Source of the DNA: Cristatella mucedo
Taxonomy: Eukaryota > Bryozoa > Phylactolaemata > Cristatellidae
Assembly: GCA_009760855.2 (NCBI GenBank)
Contig: WPIO01000030.1
Coordinates: 436,001 to 500,000, forward strand
DNA length: 64,000 nucleotides
Direction: 5' to 3'
Position numbers and translations under genes: made by a program
Notes under the pieces: model-generated
What the model saw: the letters and a program-made list of their open reading frames with translations, nothing else
Database searches by the model: none
What the model was told of the DNA's origin: nothing
Part shown: positions 1 to 58,684 of the stretch, one piece after another
How the letters are laid out: every line of letters starts with the position of its first letter
Numbering within the stretch: the first letter of the stretch is position 1

Positions 1-650
1 TCACCGGACACGCTGCAGAAACATGGGCAATAAGGAATGTCTAACAATCGATAGACTCACTCCGAAATGGCCAATAAATACCAAGCATCCAGATCGTGTT
101 GCCTGTCTCTGTTCGACATGCCAATCACGTTCCGAAATCGACGTAGCTGCTCGACATTTAACCCGACGATGGTGCTGCAAAATTCAGTTGTCACCAAGTG
201 CTGCGGCTCTCTCGTAGGACGAGCACTTGGTCTGGTCAGTCGGGAAAGCAGGCGATGCTGACCGACTCGGTGGATGCCAGCGAACGCTTTATAATGCACC
301 GAAGGGCTGCCCAAGTGCTTGACTCGGCTTTCGCAGGACCAAGTGCAGCGAGGTTGCAGCTGAGCGTAAATCTCACGCCAAAACAGATATCAGTGGAGGC
401 CAACTGTTGTCCCACTAAGATCACTGGAGCTGTGCAACACGTCAACTCAGCTATCACTTAATATGCAAATGGTCCTTTGCATATAAACAGCTGGCACGTG
501 GTGCACGAGTGTAACACGCGAATAGCATTTCTGCAGTATGCTGCTATGATGACTGACAGACACAGTGATGACTGACATCTTGTTGACTGATAGCCTCGCT
601 TTTGCTACGAACCACAGCTGACTGGTAGGTATCAAACGTTTTGTCTCCAA
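1..650 (-). other. MARCHF6 3' untranslated region and downstream flank
   Basis: This follows the MARCHF6 stop on the minus strand. I see no AATAAA or ATTAAA on that strand; a variant TATAAA occurs at 293-288. The transcript end may be there or beyond the window. No other coding region or known repeat is recognisable. Confidence 0.4.
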
Positions 651-47762
<47,112 letters not shown>

Positions 47763-47900
47763 GGCACGCTCAGGGCACTGAGGGAAGCACGGCACTACCG
47801 CAGTCAACGTCAATGACGTCAAAGTTTTAGAGGGGAACAGAAGCGAGGTCAAGGCTTCGAGGTCTTCCGGGGGCGCGGTACCCTGTCTCAAATTGAGGAA
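47763..47900 (-). promoter_or_regulatory. Putative MARCHF6 promoter/5' UTR with CRE-type, ETS and GC-box sites
   Basis: Directly upstream of the start codon lies a palindromic TGACGTCA (47814-47821), the CREB/ATF consensus, about 50 bases from the ATG. Further out are an ETS-type CTTCCGG (47864-47870) and a GC-box-like GGGGGCGCGG (47869-47878). I see no TATA box in this arrangement. The combination resembles a TATA-less housekeeping promoter, but the transcription start is not visible from sequence. Confidence 0.45.
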
Positions 47901-50900
47901 ACTTGTTTCTTTTTAGTACGAACGCTTCGCACTGTAAACAGCTAATTGGCAGCAGCTCTATTTTGCATGTTACTGTCGCCCGACGAGCTCAACCAGCTGC
48001 GGTAGCCGTAATTTATTGCCCTAAAGTCGCTGGTTCAGTACGAATTACTGCCGGAAGCTGAAAACGGCAAGCTTATCGGACGGACCTTTCAGACACACCC
48101 TTAGGACCAGCTGGTAAGCACACATCAGGTGGGCTGGCGGTGGAAGTAGTTTTTTCTACGGTTGTGGCTTCAGTTGCCGAGGCCAACACGACACCCTAAT
48201 TTCTTTCTGGCGTTGCGATTTTCGTTCGAGTGTTTGGAGCTAGAAAAATTCGGCTAATTGTTAACCTGGATATTTTCTCCAAATCACCGAACGCTTAGAC
48301 ATTCATTCAAGAGCGCCGCACCCGAAACGGCAGGCAGTGACTGGCCTACGCAAACGAGAGCGTCTGTGGCTGTCTGAAAACTTCGTGCACATATATGCCG
48401 GTGCCGTGTTCATCGGCGCCACGGGATGCACCGGGAATGCCCCATCGGCCTTGCCCTTGCTGCTCGAAGCTATCAAGTTTCGAGGTTGCTGCTAGCCGAT
48501 AGGCTTACAGGGAGGGCTATCAAGATTGAGCTCGGGAGGCTATCGGCAGAGGCCGCCTCAGACCAGCGGGACTGTCGAACTTTTTCATGAGGCTGCTTTA
48601 GGCGAGCATTCAACTAAAACGCTACTCTTCGTTTTCCAGGAGAGGCTATCGTATATTTTCAGAGAACTGATTTTTTTAGAGGAGCTGGAGGTAATTATTT
48701 CTGGGCACGTTTGCAGAGGTTGGCCAGACGACGGGTTCTCCAAAAACAACTTCACGCTCCCTAACTTTGTGCTCAAACTTGTTTTTAGGTGAGTCTACAT
48801 AGGTCAGCAGGTCATAGGTCAGCTACATAGATCAGCAGGGTGACGAACCTTCGACGCGCATCTTCAGAGGCTCTTCAGATATGAGGTATACTAACTTTTC
48901 AGCGGGTTTCAGGACCCATCCGGGCGGTGGGCTCTACATGCTGCTACAAGGTGCTCACGCAGACGTGACAACCGGTTCAGGCCTCTGTCACCACCTGCCT
49001 TAGTTCAGCTAAATCTGCTAAAGACACATAGGTTCGCTCAGATTTCCGTGCGCCCCGACCCCCCCCCCCCCGCGCGCGAGCTTTCCTTTTTGCCCATGTG
49101 CGCTTTTCGGGCTGACTCGTGTATGGTTTAGTGCACGTTGCTAGCCGGGAGCTATACTAACCATCAGCCCTGAGCGCATTCTTATCGTTTCGCTCCGGTG
49201 TAAACATGATTCCTGTGTGCTTTTGCATGCTTAACGGAGCACAACGCCTTGCATGTCAACAAAAAGCGCTTGGTTATTGCTTATCCTGCAAGAAATTGCA
49301 GACTATAAATTTTAACGGCAATCACCACCGCTTGCACTTGGAAAAAAAGGACTGCCCGCTGCAGGATTCGAATCCACGACCTCGGTCGTGAAGAGCGAAC
49401 ACCTTACCACCTGGACTGTCGCGGCTATTTTTATGGAGATCTAAAGTGGCTTGCGGGCTGTGTGCTTTCGATACAGACTTCAGATTTATATAAAAATCTA
49501 TGCGCTTTTATATGGAAGTGCTAAAAGCAGTACATGTGTGTGGCGCGATCGGCCGACAGATTCAGATACTAATTTCGGAGGCATGCCTTCGACTGGCAGA
49601 CTTAGGGACTGCTTTAGAGGAGCCTAGTATTTCTTTTAGAGAGACTGTCGTAATTTTCCCAGGAGGGGGGGCTAAAGGGTCACGCGCCGCTGCCCATCTG
49701 CACCGCTTCGACTCATCCTTCAAAGAGGGCGCTCGAATAGAAGCACCCAATCAATGCTCCGGCTTCCAGTGAGAGAGTGCGTTTCTTGATCTCAAAGCCT
49801 GTAGGGAGTTGCCTTGGCAATCACTAGTTAAGACTCGTTTTATGTAATTTTAATCAGGTGCAACATAAGGGAACTAAAATTTGCGAGCAAATTGGCAGGT
49901 TGTTTATCCTTTCAAAAGTAGCTCTACATTCGATATACGGGCATTTAAAAAATCTTCAGCAGTAATTTATGTCAGCGCCCAATGACGCGGCAATGCCGAA
50001 CTTCGACACCCACCATCACTGGCTGTGTTAGAATTTTTACTATTCCGGCTGAGGACGGCCTTAATTTAATATGAGGCACTGAACTGGCGGAGTGCTAAGT
50101 CAGCCAGATAGTTACCGGTAACCATTGCTCGGGGCTCCTAAATTGTAATGGCTAGGAACCGATTATGCAATAATCTATGACCTAGGGGGTCCTACAAGCC
50201 GAAGCCAGGCAATTGGCACGAGTTGGTGCCTTAGCGGTTGAGCTGAGTTGTTCTCTAGGCCACTGAGCCGTACGAGATGTATGCCGCGGCTGCTGTTTGA
50301 CTTCCGCGATGATGCCATTGACTTAGCAACTTGGCGAATTTGTTGAATTCAATGCGCCTTACGCTACCAATGCCGTGCTGTTACAGTCATACTACGGCTG
50401 CCTAATCGGCGCGTCGTAAAGCAAATGCATTGAAATTTCTGTACTGATTCGCAGAAACTTAGCTCTTGACTGCCTTTCGAATGTCTGCCGCGCATAAGTT
50501 TGCAAATGTAACCACGAAAGTGTTGGTTCTCCGGTTCTCTACCTGTGGACCGTGCAATGCAGCGCTGTAGTTCGGTTAAAAATACAAGCGGCCACAACTG
50601 GGCCCGAAAGCGGCAGTTTATTGCGGACCGGTTAGTAGCGGTTAAGCGCTTTACGCGGCGTGTGCCTGTCTGACGGAGTTAACTACGCGAACTCTCGAAG
50701 CCTAAGTATATATACCTACCCTAGGCCTGCTATCGCTAGCGATGGTCCTGACCCCGAAGGCGAACCGCTACAGAACCCTAAGGTACGAGCGGCTAACTGA
50801 GTCGCCGATAGAACACAACTACGTAGTCTAAGTTACACTCACCTGTTCGTCGCCCTAGGTTCAAACTTTAGCTACTGAAGCTGCAGCCCTAAGCTCTGTC

Positions 50901-51765
50901 AGTCGTCTCCCTTTTTATTCGCTGAACTTGTGCGTAGCTGCTATTTTCTCGGCCACACCTCTTGGGGTCCGTTATCAGGCTTAGCCATTTTCGCCCATGG
51001 CCTATTAAATGGTTCATGCGCCCGCTTGCCAATATTTTCGCTCATTGTCTACTGAAGCACATTATTCGGTCCACATCTTGACAGCATCGTCTGCACTAGG
51101 CTTCATTCTAGCCTGAGCGGATCGGCAATAGGTGTCCTGGTCGAATCCACCAAGGCAAGCACATTAGTCGGTCCAAGTCCTAACCGCGTCGTCTGCACGA
51201 AGCTCTATTCTAACCTGAGCTAGATAGAGTAGGTGCCAGGTCTGCACTGTGTGTCCTAGTTAAACCCCTTAAGGCAAGTGCTCGCCTCGCGGCTAAGCGG
51301 AGAGCTGCTCCCGTGCAGGCTTATGCTTTTTGGAGACGGTTGCCACTGGACGTCGTCTATCCCACAGACAATCCGACTGTAGTAAATGCAGACAAGTCTG
51401 AATTTCTCAGGCAATGCTGCTGCCTGCCCTATGATCTGCCTGGCCGACCTGGCTCCGATTCAGCAAACGGAGCCGGCATGTGCCACTTAATCGCTGCGTT
51501 CGGGAGAAGCGCTTGCACATTAGCAAGGTAGTGTTAGCGAGGTAGTAAAACGCGGCGTAATGGCGCTCGCCATCAGCCGCCGCGCGGCGCGAGAGCCATG
51601 GAATCGCGGCTAGCGGCCACCGCGTGCAGCGCGAAAGAATGCAGGCAGTCCAAAGAGAGGCGCCCAAAGCGCTGAGTGCTGCTGCCGCCGCTCTCCTGCT
51701 GCACTCACTGCTCAACTTCTGAAGCACAACTTCTGGAGCTTATTAAATGGCTTCGGCTTTTATGC
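47900..51765. other. Region upstream of MARCHF6, no supported gene
   Basis: About 3.9 kb, more CG-rich than the introns and with a single recognisable repeat (SINE-2 at 49335). Open frames at 48526-48792, 49500-49772 and 51313-51531 (plus strand) show no domain I know and no clear splice partners. It could hold the 5' end of a neighbouring gene or be intergenic. Confidence 0.4.
49335..49436 (-). mobile_element. SINE-2-like tRNA-derived sequence
   Basis: On the minus strand: an A-box-like agtccaggtggtaaggtgtt, then cacgaccgaggtcgtggatt and cgaatcctgc as B box. It looks tRNA-like, but the acceptor ends do not pair as a true tRNA. Confidence 0.55.
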
Positions 51766-51984
51766 TGCCTGACCGTGGATTATCGCACGACCCATTGCAA
51801 GCCAGCCAACTAGTTATGGGCAAAACGAGTGTGACTCAGAAATTGGAAAACCTGTGCCTCAAAATCGGCCTGCACATCTCCTATAGCATCTGCACGAAAT
51901 CTGAGTGTCCTCTTTCAGGAGCGACATTTTACTAGACGACCACATAAGCCGCGCCGTCAAGTCTGCCTATTTTAAACTACGACG

Positions 51985-53078
51985 GTACCTCAGCTTAGGA
52001 GTGTCTCGACATACGAGTGTTGCGTGATACGAGCTATCTCTCGGCCAATTTTTGCTTTTAGTTGCGAGCTAAAATTTGTATTACGAGCCAGCTTCAGATA
52101 CTCCATACTCCACGTTAGTTGCCGCAGCAAACGTCAAACTGCGTGTGGTTACTTAGGCAAATAAGGGCAGGGTAGCGAATGACGTTCCATCTCAAGAAGC
52201 TTCCCTACGACACGGGTATGACGCCAAGCGAAGGCCTGTTGGTTCGCTCCCAGACAGACTGGACTGGAGCGAATCATCATGGTGCTTGGACGCACTGTAG
52301 TTTGACATTCTCCTTAACGGCAAGTACGCTATACAGCGAAGCGCAGAACAGCGGAGCGGGCTCAAAGACGGATGCCGCAGCGGGCCAGTACGCGACTGCT
52401 CTGCCCGGCGTCCTCGATGTAACTCCCCGGGCCTTTGCCGCCAGTTACGTATACATCACTGCCATAAATCAGTGCAGCCCATAAGCCAACGACAGTCATA
52501 ATCTCAAAATAGCCACACGCACAAGATCGCCAGACTCCGGCGTTAAATCCGACTACGGTTGGAACAGCTTAGTACGTACTCTACTCTATATAGGCAATAT
52601 CATCGTGTGAGAGTTCATCGTGTAACTGATAACAACGGGCGCATCCGCCTATAGCCAAAGCAAATGGACTGAAAGCGAGGAAAGCCCTGCGAAAAGGGCG
52701 AAAATCGGCGAATAAGATTAAGATATTCAGTTCGGTCTTTCTCCTCTAAGCATCATTTTTAAGCATCATTCATCCTCTAAGCATCATTAGCATCTTCAAG
52801 TCGTCTGATCTCCAAGTTACTCATGTACTTTAAGATTAATAAAACTCGCTTATTGCAAGACATTCTATTGCATCAATTATAAAACAATATTCGTTATTTA
52901 TAAGTATATTTTTCAATTTAAAACATGACAAAAATTGCAGTATTTTTGGGGTCCGGAACGGATTAATGGCATTTCAATTCATTTCAATGGAGAAAATTGA
53001 TTTGACGTATGAGCAATTTGAGTTACGAGCTTCGCCGCATAACGAATTAAGCTCGCAAGCCGAGGTACCACTGAATGT
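51985..53078. mobile_element. Pogo/Tigger-like DNA transposon, apparently non-autonomous
   Basis: The left end cggtacctcagcttaggag and the right end, read in reverse as cagtggtacctcggcttgcg, form imperfect terminal inverted repeats. Inner text near the right end (attaatccgttccggacccc in reverse) resembles a terminal pattern I associate with pogo/Tigger elements. About 1.1 kb long. I see no transposase; the frame at 52179-52484 (+) has no known domain. It splits a LINE-A copy. Confidence 0.6.
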
Positions 53079-53524
53079 GATGTCGCAACACTTCGGACAC
53101 GCTTCGACCGGGATACCACATTCAGGTTGGTCCATGCATTTGTGAAATTAAGCCTCTACTTCTGTAACTATTTTCAGGTCTTCTGACCTATCTAATAGGG
53201 CGCTAACAGTTGGTGTAAAACTCTGTAGCTAGGCTTGTTTGTCGTGGACGTTGCAATTTCGTAATCGCACCATTTCTCGAAAACCAGCACTGGCTCCCCA
53301 TCAAGCAAAGAATTGACTCCAAGGTTCAGTCACTAACGGTTAGTTCCATTCATCCTCTCGCTCCAGCCTAATGAGCTACTTCCTACAATCGGACTAGGTA
53401 TCGTACCGACGCCCATCTGCCTCAGCTGGGCTTCGAAGAACCTCAAATACTTTAGAAACCGTTATTTTTAGTTCGTATACTCCCAAGCCTGGACTTCACT
53501 CCCAATTGACGTCATGACATCTCC

Positions 53525-53662
53525 TGACTTATAAATACAGTTCATTTTTATGCCCCCTAAGAGAATTTAATCTCTATTCAGGCGCTTCACATATGCCACG
53601 GGGTTCCGGCCAGATCTTGGTCGAGGCGAGTGCCTTAATCACTTGGTCAAACCAGCTCGTTA
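53525..53662 (-). mobile_element. SINE-1 copy nested in LINE-A
   Basis: Tail atgccccctaagagaattta, partly lost B box, A box in cttaatcacttggtcaaacc. Minus orientation inside a plus LINE-A. Confidence 0.8.
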
Positions 53663-53989
53663 TTTAATTGTTGACTTTTAACAGAAGCTAATATAATACC
53701 TTTTCCTCACAGTATTTACTGAGTTATTTCTAATTGTCCTGCGCGTGCTTATGCATGTATGCAAGTTATCACTAACCATGTTGACAGGCTTCCTTTACAG
53801 CACATATAAAGAGCCAAGAAACAGATTCAAATCTCCGAGGGAGCGCTTCAGAATGAGTTACTATTATCATTCTAAGGCTTTATGGTTCAGGAATTGCGAA
53901 TAATAAATATCCAGACAGTCAGAATCAGGTTAAGCTTGCACACACTGCCGTTTGCTTCACTTTCCCTCCCTAAATTATGACCATCTTTA

Positions 53990-54305
53990 TGTTCGTATAC
54001 CCGACTTGCGTCACGACATCCCCTGACTTGACCGCATTTACAAAGAAATAAAAAACGCACCCATTTACGACAGCATTTAGCGGGTCCCCCGTGACGATTC
54101 CTTTATGTATTTATGCGTACCGACACTGTTGCATGCTGCCACTAACCACACTTGCATGCCGACCCTGTGCATGTCACCATTAACCGTATTGTTTGTCCGG
54201 GCTACTACCACTCACCATTCGATCGTGTTTTTTGCTGCGAAGATAAAGCGCCTAGAAAGAGATTGAGTTCTCTGAGGGCGTTTTACCAAGTGTATTCTTA
54301 TTATT
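53990..54305 (+). mobile_element. LINE-A 3' end
   Basis: Last RT codons (cccgacttgcgtcacgacat), untranslated region, hairpin (54246-54290) and a short (ATT). A separate insertion from the larger copy to its left. Confidence 0.83.
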
Positions 54306-54649
54306 ATGCTACTTGCTGCAGCTCACGCTTTACGCTCGCAAAAAATGCGAACTTGCGATAGTTTAGGTAAAGAAAATGACAATGCCTTAGTGTGTATGTA
54401 TTTCAATAACTGCACTGCTTGGTGTGTATCTGTTAGCGGTCCTGCCGATCAGAAGCGAGCATTGCGGCCGAGGTCCAGCCGAGGAGCTGGCAGTGAACTC
54501 GTGTCATGCCTAGCTGGAGAGCTTCATTGAAAGATGTAACGTGGAGTGCTGGAAAACATTCGGCGGTAAGGATAAGTTAATAGCGTCATATTATAGGAAT
54601 GGAAGGAGTATTTAGATGCTATATGCTGGGGTTATTGACTATGGGACAA

Positions 54650-54772
54650 TAAATAATAATAATAATAATAATGCACTTGATAAAGCACCATCAGAGAACT
54701 CAATCTCTTTCTAGGCGCTTTACATTTGCTGCAAAGGGAAATGCAATTGAATGGTAAATAACTATAAAACTT
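54650..54772 (-). mobile_element. LINE-A 3' tail
   Basis: (AAT)n of about 24 bases, then the complete hairpin on the minus strand and gcaaagggaaatgcaattga. Confidence 0.85.
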
Positions 54773-55009
54773 GTCTCATATTCATAGCAGCCAAGTTTGC
54801 GATGTACGAGGCAGCCTTACTACGGATGGACAACAATCGAAGGGAGAATCGCAGTGGCTCTCCGTGTTTCGCTCAATGATGAGAAGGTAAAGCCACATGT
54901 GCACGGGAAATCGTCTTTGCCACTTGTCACAAAATATTGACCAGGCGCAGCTGCCTGTAACTTATATGGATAAGACCAAAGCTTAGATGACTTCCAAACT
55001 ATTTGTACC

Positions 55010-55199
55010 TCCCGCTTTTCGGAATCCAACAGTTTACAATACCACGTACAAACCTCAATCCTTTGGAGGCTGTGCATTTAGTTCGGATGCTCCCAAAGCC
55101 TAGAACTCACTCCCGACTTGCATCACAACATCCCCTGACTTGACCACTTTTAAAAAGAACTTAAAAACACCTATTTAGGACAGCATTTAGTGGGTCCCT
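55010..55199 (+). mobile_element. LINE-A fragment, C-terminal codons
   Basis: From cttttcggaatccaacagtt to tagtgggtccctgtg: the C-terminal RT codons and the first bases of the untranslated region. It is followed at once by a more upstream LINE-A segment. Confidence 0.75.
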
Positions 55200-55872
55200 G
55201 TGGAAAGGCTGCCGCTCAAAATTGGCTCTGCCAGCATATCTCCCGTTGAATCAGCTCAAAATCTAAGTGTCATGTTCCAAAGTGACCTCTTGTTGGACGA
55301 CCGCATCAGCTCCACAATCAAGTCTGCCTACTTTCAGCTACATAACATTGCTAAAATTCGGGCTTGTATAGATGATGGTACCACGTCCAAGTTGGTCCAT
55401 GTAAATATGTAATTTACAAATGTAATTTACAAGTGTCATCCCGTCTGGCCTTCTGTAACTCACGGCTTGCTGGCCTACCGGCATGTGCAATCGGGCGATT
55501 ACAGCTGGTGCAAAACTCGGCAGCTAGGCTTGTCTGTCATGAGCATCGCAGTTGCCAAATCACACCACTTCTTGCCGACCTGCGCTGGCTACTAGTCAAG
55601 CAACGGATCTATTTCAAGCTTTTGTCACTCACTTTTACGTCACTTCATTCTCTGGCTCCAGCCTATCTCTCAGATCTACTCCCCCACCAGGCCAAGCATT
55701 GTACCACCCGCTTTTCGAAATCCAACAGTTTACCAATACCTCACACAAACCTCAAATCCTTTGGAGACCGTGCATTTAGTTCGTACGCTCCAAAAGCCTG
55801 GAACTCACTCCCGACTTGCGTCACAACATCCCCTGACTTGACCACATTTAAAAATAGCTTGAAAACACGTTC
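55200..55872 (+). mobile_element. LINE-A fragment, middle and C-terminal RT
   Basis: Starts at RLPLKIGSASISPVESAQN, is open again from 55433 (SSRLAFCNSRLAGLPACAIG ...) to the usual C-terminal codons, and stops at aaaacacgttcaggc without its 3' end. The junctions with both neighbours are rearranged. Confidence 0.8.
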
Positions 55873-56230
55873 AGGCAATCCTTTCTTTTCAATGTGTGTT
55901 ACAAGCTGGTTAGCAGCAGTATTCTCAAGAAGCTTTTTTTTCTTTAAGCTTTTCAGTTTCTGAGCCACACTTGGTTTGACCATGGCAAGTAAGTTGGCTG
56001 TCTCTTAACTTGAGAAAGGTTGCTACCATCCATGTGCAAATGTCATTAATACAAGCAGCAAATAGTTGATAGGGATCAAAGCAAAGGCGAAAATGAGTGA
56101 TCCACAAGTGAAAAACTAGATTTTGCCTGGCCATCTCATCGGTTAGAGGGAGAACTGAAAAGAAGCGGACCAAGCATTGAGCCCTGAGGTACCCCGGATA
56201 CTTCTGCCGTTCCACGGATGATCTTTTTCT
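55873..56230 (-). mobile_element. LINE-A RT fragment
   Basis: Minus-strand text ILENTAANQLVTH (about 55935-55895) belongs to the RT N-terminal part. MVATFLKLRD and FHLWITHFRLCFD, further right, come from around the catalytic box. Badly frameshifted. Confidence 0.6.
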
Positions 56231-56279
56231 GAAAAACCGACAGACACCACCTTACGCAAAAAAGAGGACGTGAGAAGCA

Positions 56280-57010
56280 TAGTTGGTAAAGGAGGCAAGT
56301 TAAGGTAGTGAGTAGCATGAAAATAGCAGCTCAGGACGGCCAGAAAGAATGTGCCAGTCAGCAGCTGGTGAGTAGATCTTGTTACGTAAGAATTGTGGAA
56401 GTGAGTCCGTAGTCTGGGACCCGCAGAGCAAAAGCTTCTGCTGCAAAGAAAAAAGGAGCGAAAGGAGCAGAGGAAGGGAACAGCAAATTTATAATCACGA
56501 GAGGGCTGAGGGCACGAGGAGGCTGAAGTTACTGCCGCAGTTCAGCTAAGTGTTAAGGAGCAAAGCCGTGAAAGGCCTTGTGAAACCGTGTTTGTGCTTG
56601 GCTCTTTCTATCCATCAACCGGAAATCAACAAAGCTCCTTCAGCAAAGGAGACTCTTGGCGCAGCCTCTGGTATTTGCTGGCCAGTTTAATTTTTTGCAG
56701 GCCACTGAGTAAGAGAGTCCCTAATCCTAATTAGGGATTAGAAGTGATGGGTTGCTGTGGAGGTATTCTCGTAAATAAAACCTTCAAAATTTAAGCAGTT
56801 GTCGAGGACGACACCTAAACTCTGAGCACTTTGTGGCAGTCGCACAACAGTATCTACTATTAGAAGGGTAGAGTCGTCTATTCTAGCCACACGGTGGGCA
56901 GTGTCCAATGTGTAGAAATCGTGATGGCCGATCCTATCAGCTCGTTACTTTTGTCAGAGGTTCAGTGTGAACAGAAAAAAGCAAAGCACCCTTGCGGGAC
57001 TGTAACTGTG
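56280..57010 (-). mobile_element. LINE-B copy
   Basis: On the minus strand, sequence like the middle of LINE-B (cttcagctaggtgcaaagga-like, gacctaaactctgagc-like) with its 3' portion near 56280-56430. No open frame. It directly precedes the large LINE-A copy on the plus strand. Confidence 0.65.
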
Positions 57011-57114
57011 ACTGGTCTACACGATGAAAATTGACCACCACACGGCACGAACTGAGCACGATCAGACAAGATCATTTGAACCACGCCAGTGCCTCGTCTG
57101 CCACACCTATTATT

Positions 57115-58672
57115 CTCAATCGTTTAAGGTCGTGGCAGACCAGCTAAACTCACATACCGAAACCTCACACCTTGCTAGTAAGTTCCAGTCTGGCTTTAGA
57201 GCTAATCACTCCACAGAGCCAGCATTACTTAGGGTATACAACGACCTACTTAGGAATGCAGACATGGGTAAAGTGTCTCTGCTTGTTTTGCTCGATCTTT
57301 CGGCAGCTTTTGACACCATCGATCACAAAGTTCTTCTAGAGCGCCTCTCATCTCGCCTGGGCATCACTGGCACTGCTCTGCAGTGGTTCAGGTCCTATCT
57401 CAGTGGGAGACTCCAGAGTGTTGACGTGAATGGACAAAGATCATCTGAAGTACCTCTAAAATATGGAGTACCTCAGGGCTCCGTGCTAGGTCCGGTTCTT
57501 TTCACGGTTTATACTCTGCCTCTTGCTGATGTGATTGCCAAGCACAATCTAGCCTTTTTATTCTATGCGGATGACACTCAATTGTACCTTTGCTTCGATC
57601 CCTCCCAGCCTTCGAGCACCTCAAATTCTCTCAACTCACTTGCTGCATGCATTGATAACATCCGCACGTGGATGGCAGCAAATTTTCTAAAACTAAACGA
57701 TGACAAAACTAACTTACTAGTTATGGGCAAACCCAGTGTGATTCAGAAATTGGAAAGGCTGAAGCTCAAAATTGGCTCTGCCAGCATATCTCCTGTCGAA
57801 TCAGCTCGAAATCTAGGTGTCATATTCCAAAGCGACCTCTCGTTAGACGACCATATCAGCTCCACGGTCAAAGCTGCCTATTTTCAGCCTCATAACATTG
57901 CTAAAATTCGGGCTTGTTTAGATAAAGATACCACATCTAAGTTGGTCCATGCATTCGTGACATCCCGTCTCGACTTCTGCAACTCACTGCTCACTGGCCT
58001 ACCAGCATGTGCGATCAGGCGATGGCAGCTGGTGCAAAACTCTGCAGCTAGGCTTGTCTGTCGTGAGCATCGCAGTTGCCACATTACTCCACATTACTCC
58101 ACCTCTCGCCGACCTGCACTGGCTACCAGTCAAGCAACGGATTGACTTCAAGGTTTTGTCGCTCACTTTTACGTCCCTTCATTTTATGGCTCCAGCCTAT
58201 CTCTCCGACATACTCCCCCATCAGTCCAAGCATAGTACCACCTGCTTTTCGGAATCCAACAGTCTACAAATACCTCGTACAAACCTCAAATCCTTTGGAG
58301 ACCGTGCATTTAGTTCGTATGCTCCCAAAGCCTGGAACTCCCTCCCGACCTGCGTCAGAACATCCCCTGACCTGACCACATTTGAAAGGAACCTAAAAAC
58401 ACCTATTTAGGACAGCATTTAGTGGGTCCCTGTGATTCGTCCTTCACGTGCTTATGCGTGCTGACACTGTGCATGCTGCCACTAACCACATTTGCATGCT
58501 GACCCTGTGCATGTCACCCCTAACCATGTTATTCATTTTGTTTGTTTTTCAAGCATGATTTTACTTACCATTTAATTGCATTTCCCATTGCAGCAAATGT
58601 AAAGCGCCTAGAAAGAGATTAAGTTCTCTGAGGGCGCTTTATGAAGTACATTATTATTATTATTATTATTAT
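57115..58672 (+). mobile_element. LINE-A (L2/CR1 group) copy, nearly intact reverse transcriptase
   Basis: The frame 57024-58145 encodes the RT domain: VVADQLNSHTETSHLASKFQ, the motif A aspartate in LLDLSAAFDTID, GVPQGSVLGPVLF, and the catalytic FYADDTQLYL (YADD at residues 181-184). The frame breaks at 58081-58100 because a 10-base unit, acattactcc, is duplicated. The remaining C-terminal codons continue in another frame to 58410. The 3' region ends in the hairpin aaagcgcctagaaagagatt ... ggcgcttt and (ATT)n. The apurinic endonuclease part is missing (5' truncation). Known: such RTs copy LINE RNA by target-primed reverse transcription. Confidence 0.93.
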
Positions 58673-58684
58673 TACAGCTGTAAT

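Larger units (their letters stand above)
51770..53880 (+). mobile_element. LINE-A copy interrupted by a DNA transposon and a SINE
   Basis: RT text starts at 51800 (LVMGKTSVTQKLENLCLKIG), is broken at about 51985 by a pogo/Tigger-like element, resumes at about 53080 (LVHAF-like, then QNS-stop-ARLVC-like), is broken again by a minus-strand SINE-1 (53525-53660), and ends with the untranslated region and a decayed hairpin near 53870. Confidence 0.75.

Noticed and set aside
49340-49430. A possible true tRNA gene
   Set aside because: A- and B-box-like text is present, but the acceptor ends do not pair and similar sequence occurs in SINE-2 copies.
57024-57114. The first 30 codons of the LINE-A frame as a genuine N-terminus
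   Set aside because: Homology to LINE RT begins only at about codon 34; the earlier codons are flanking sequence after 5' truncation.
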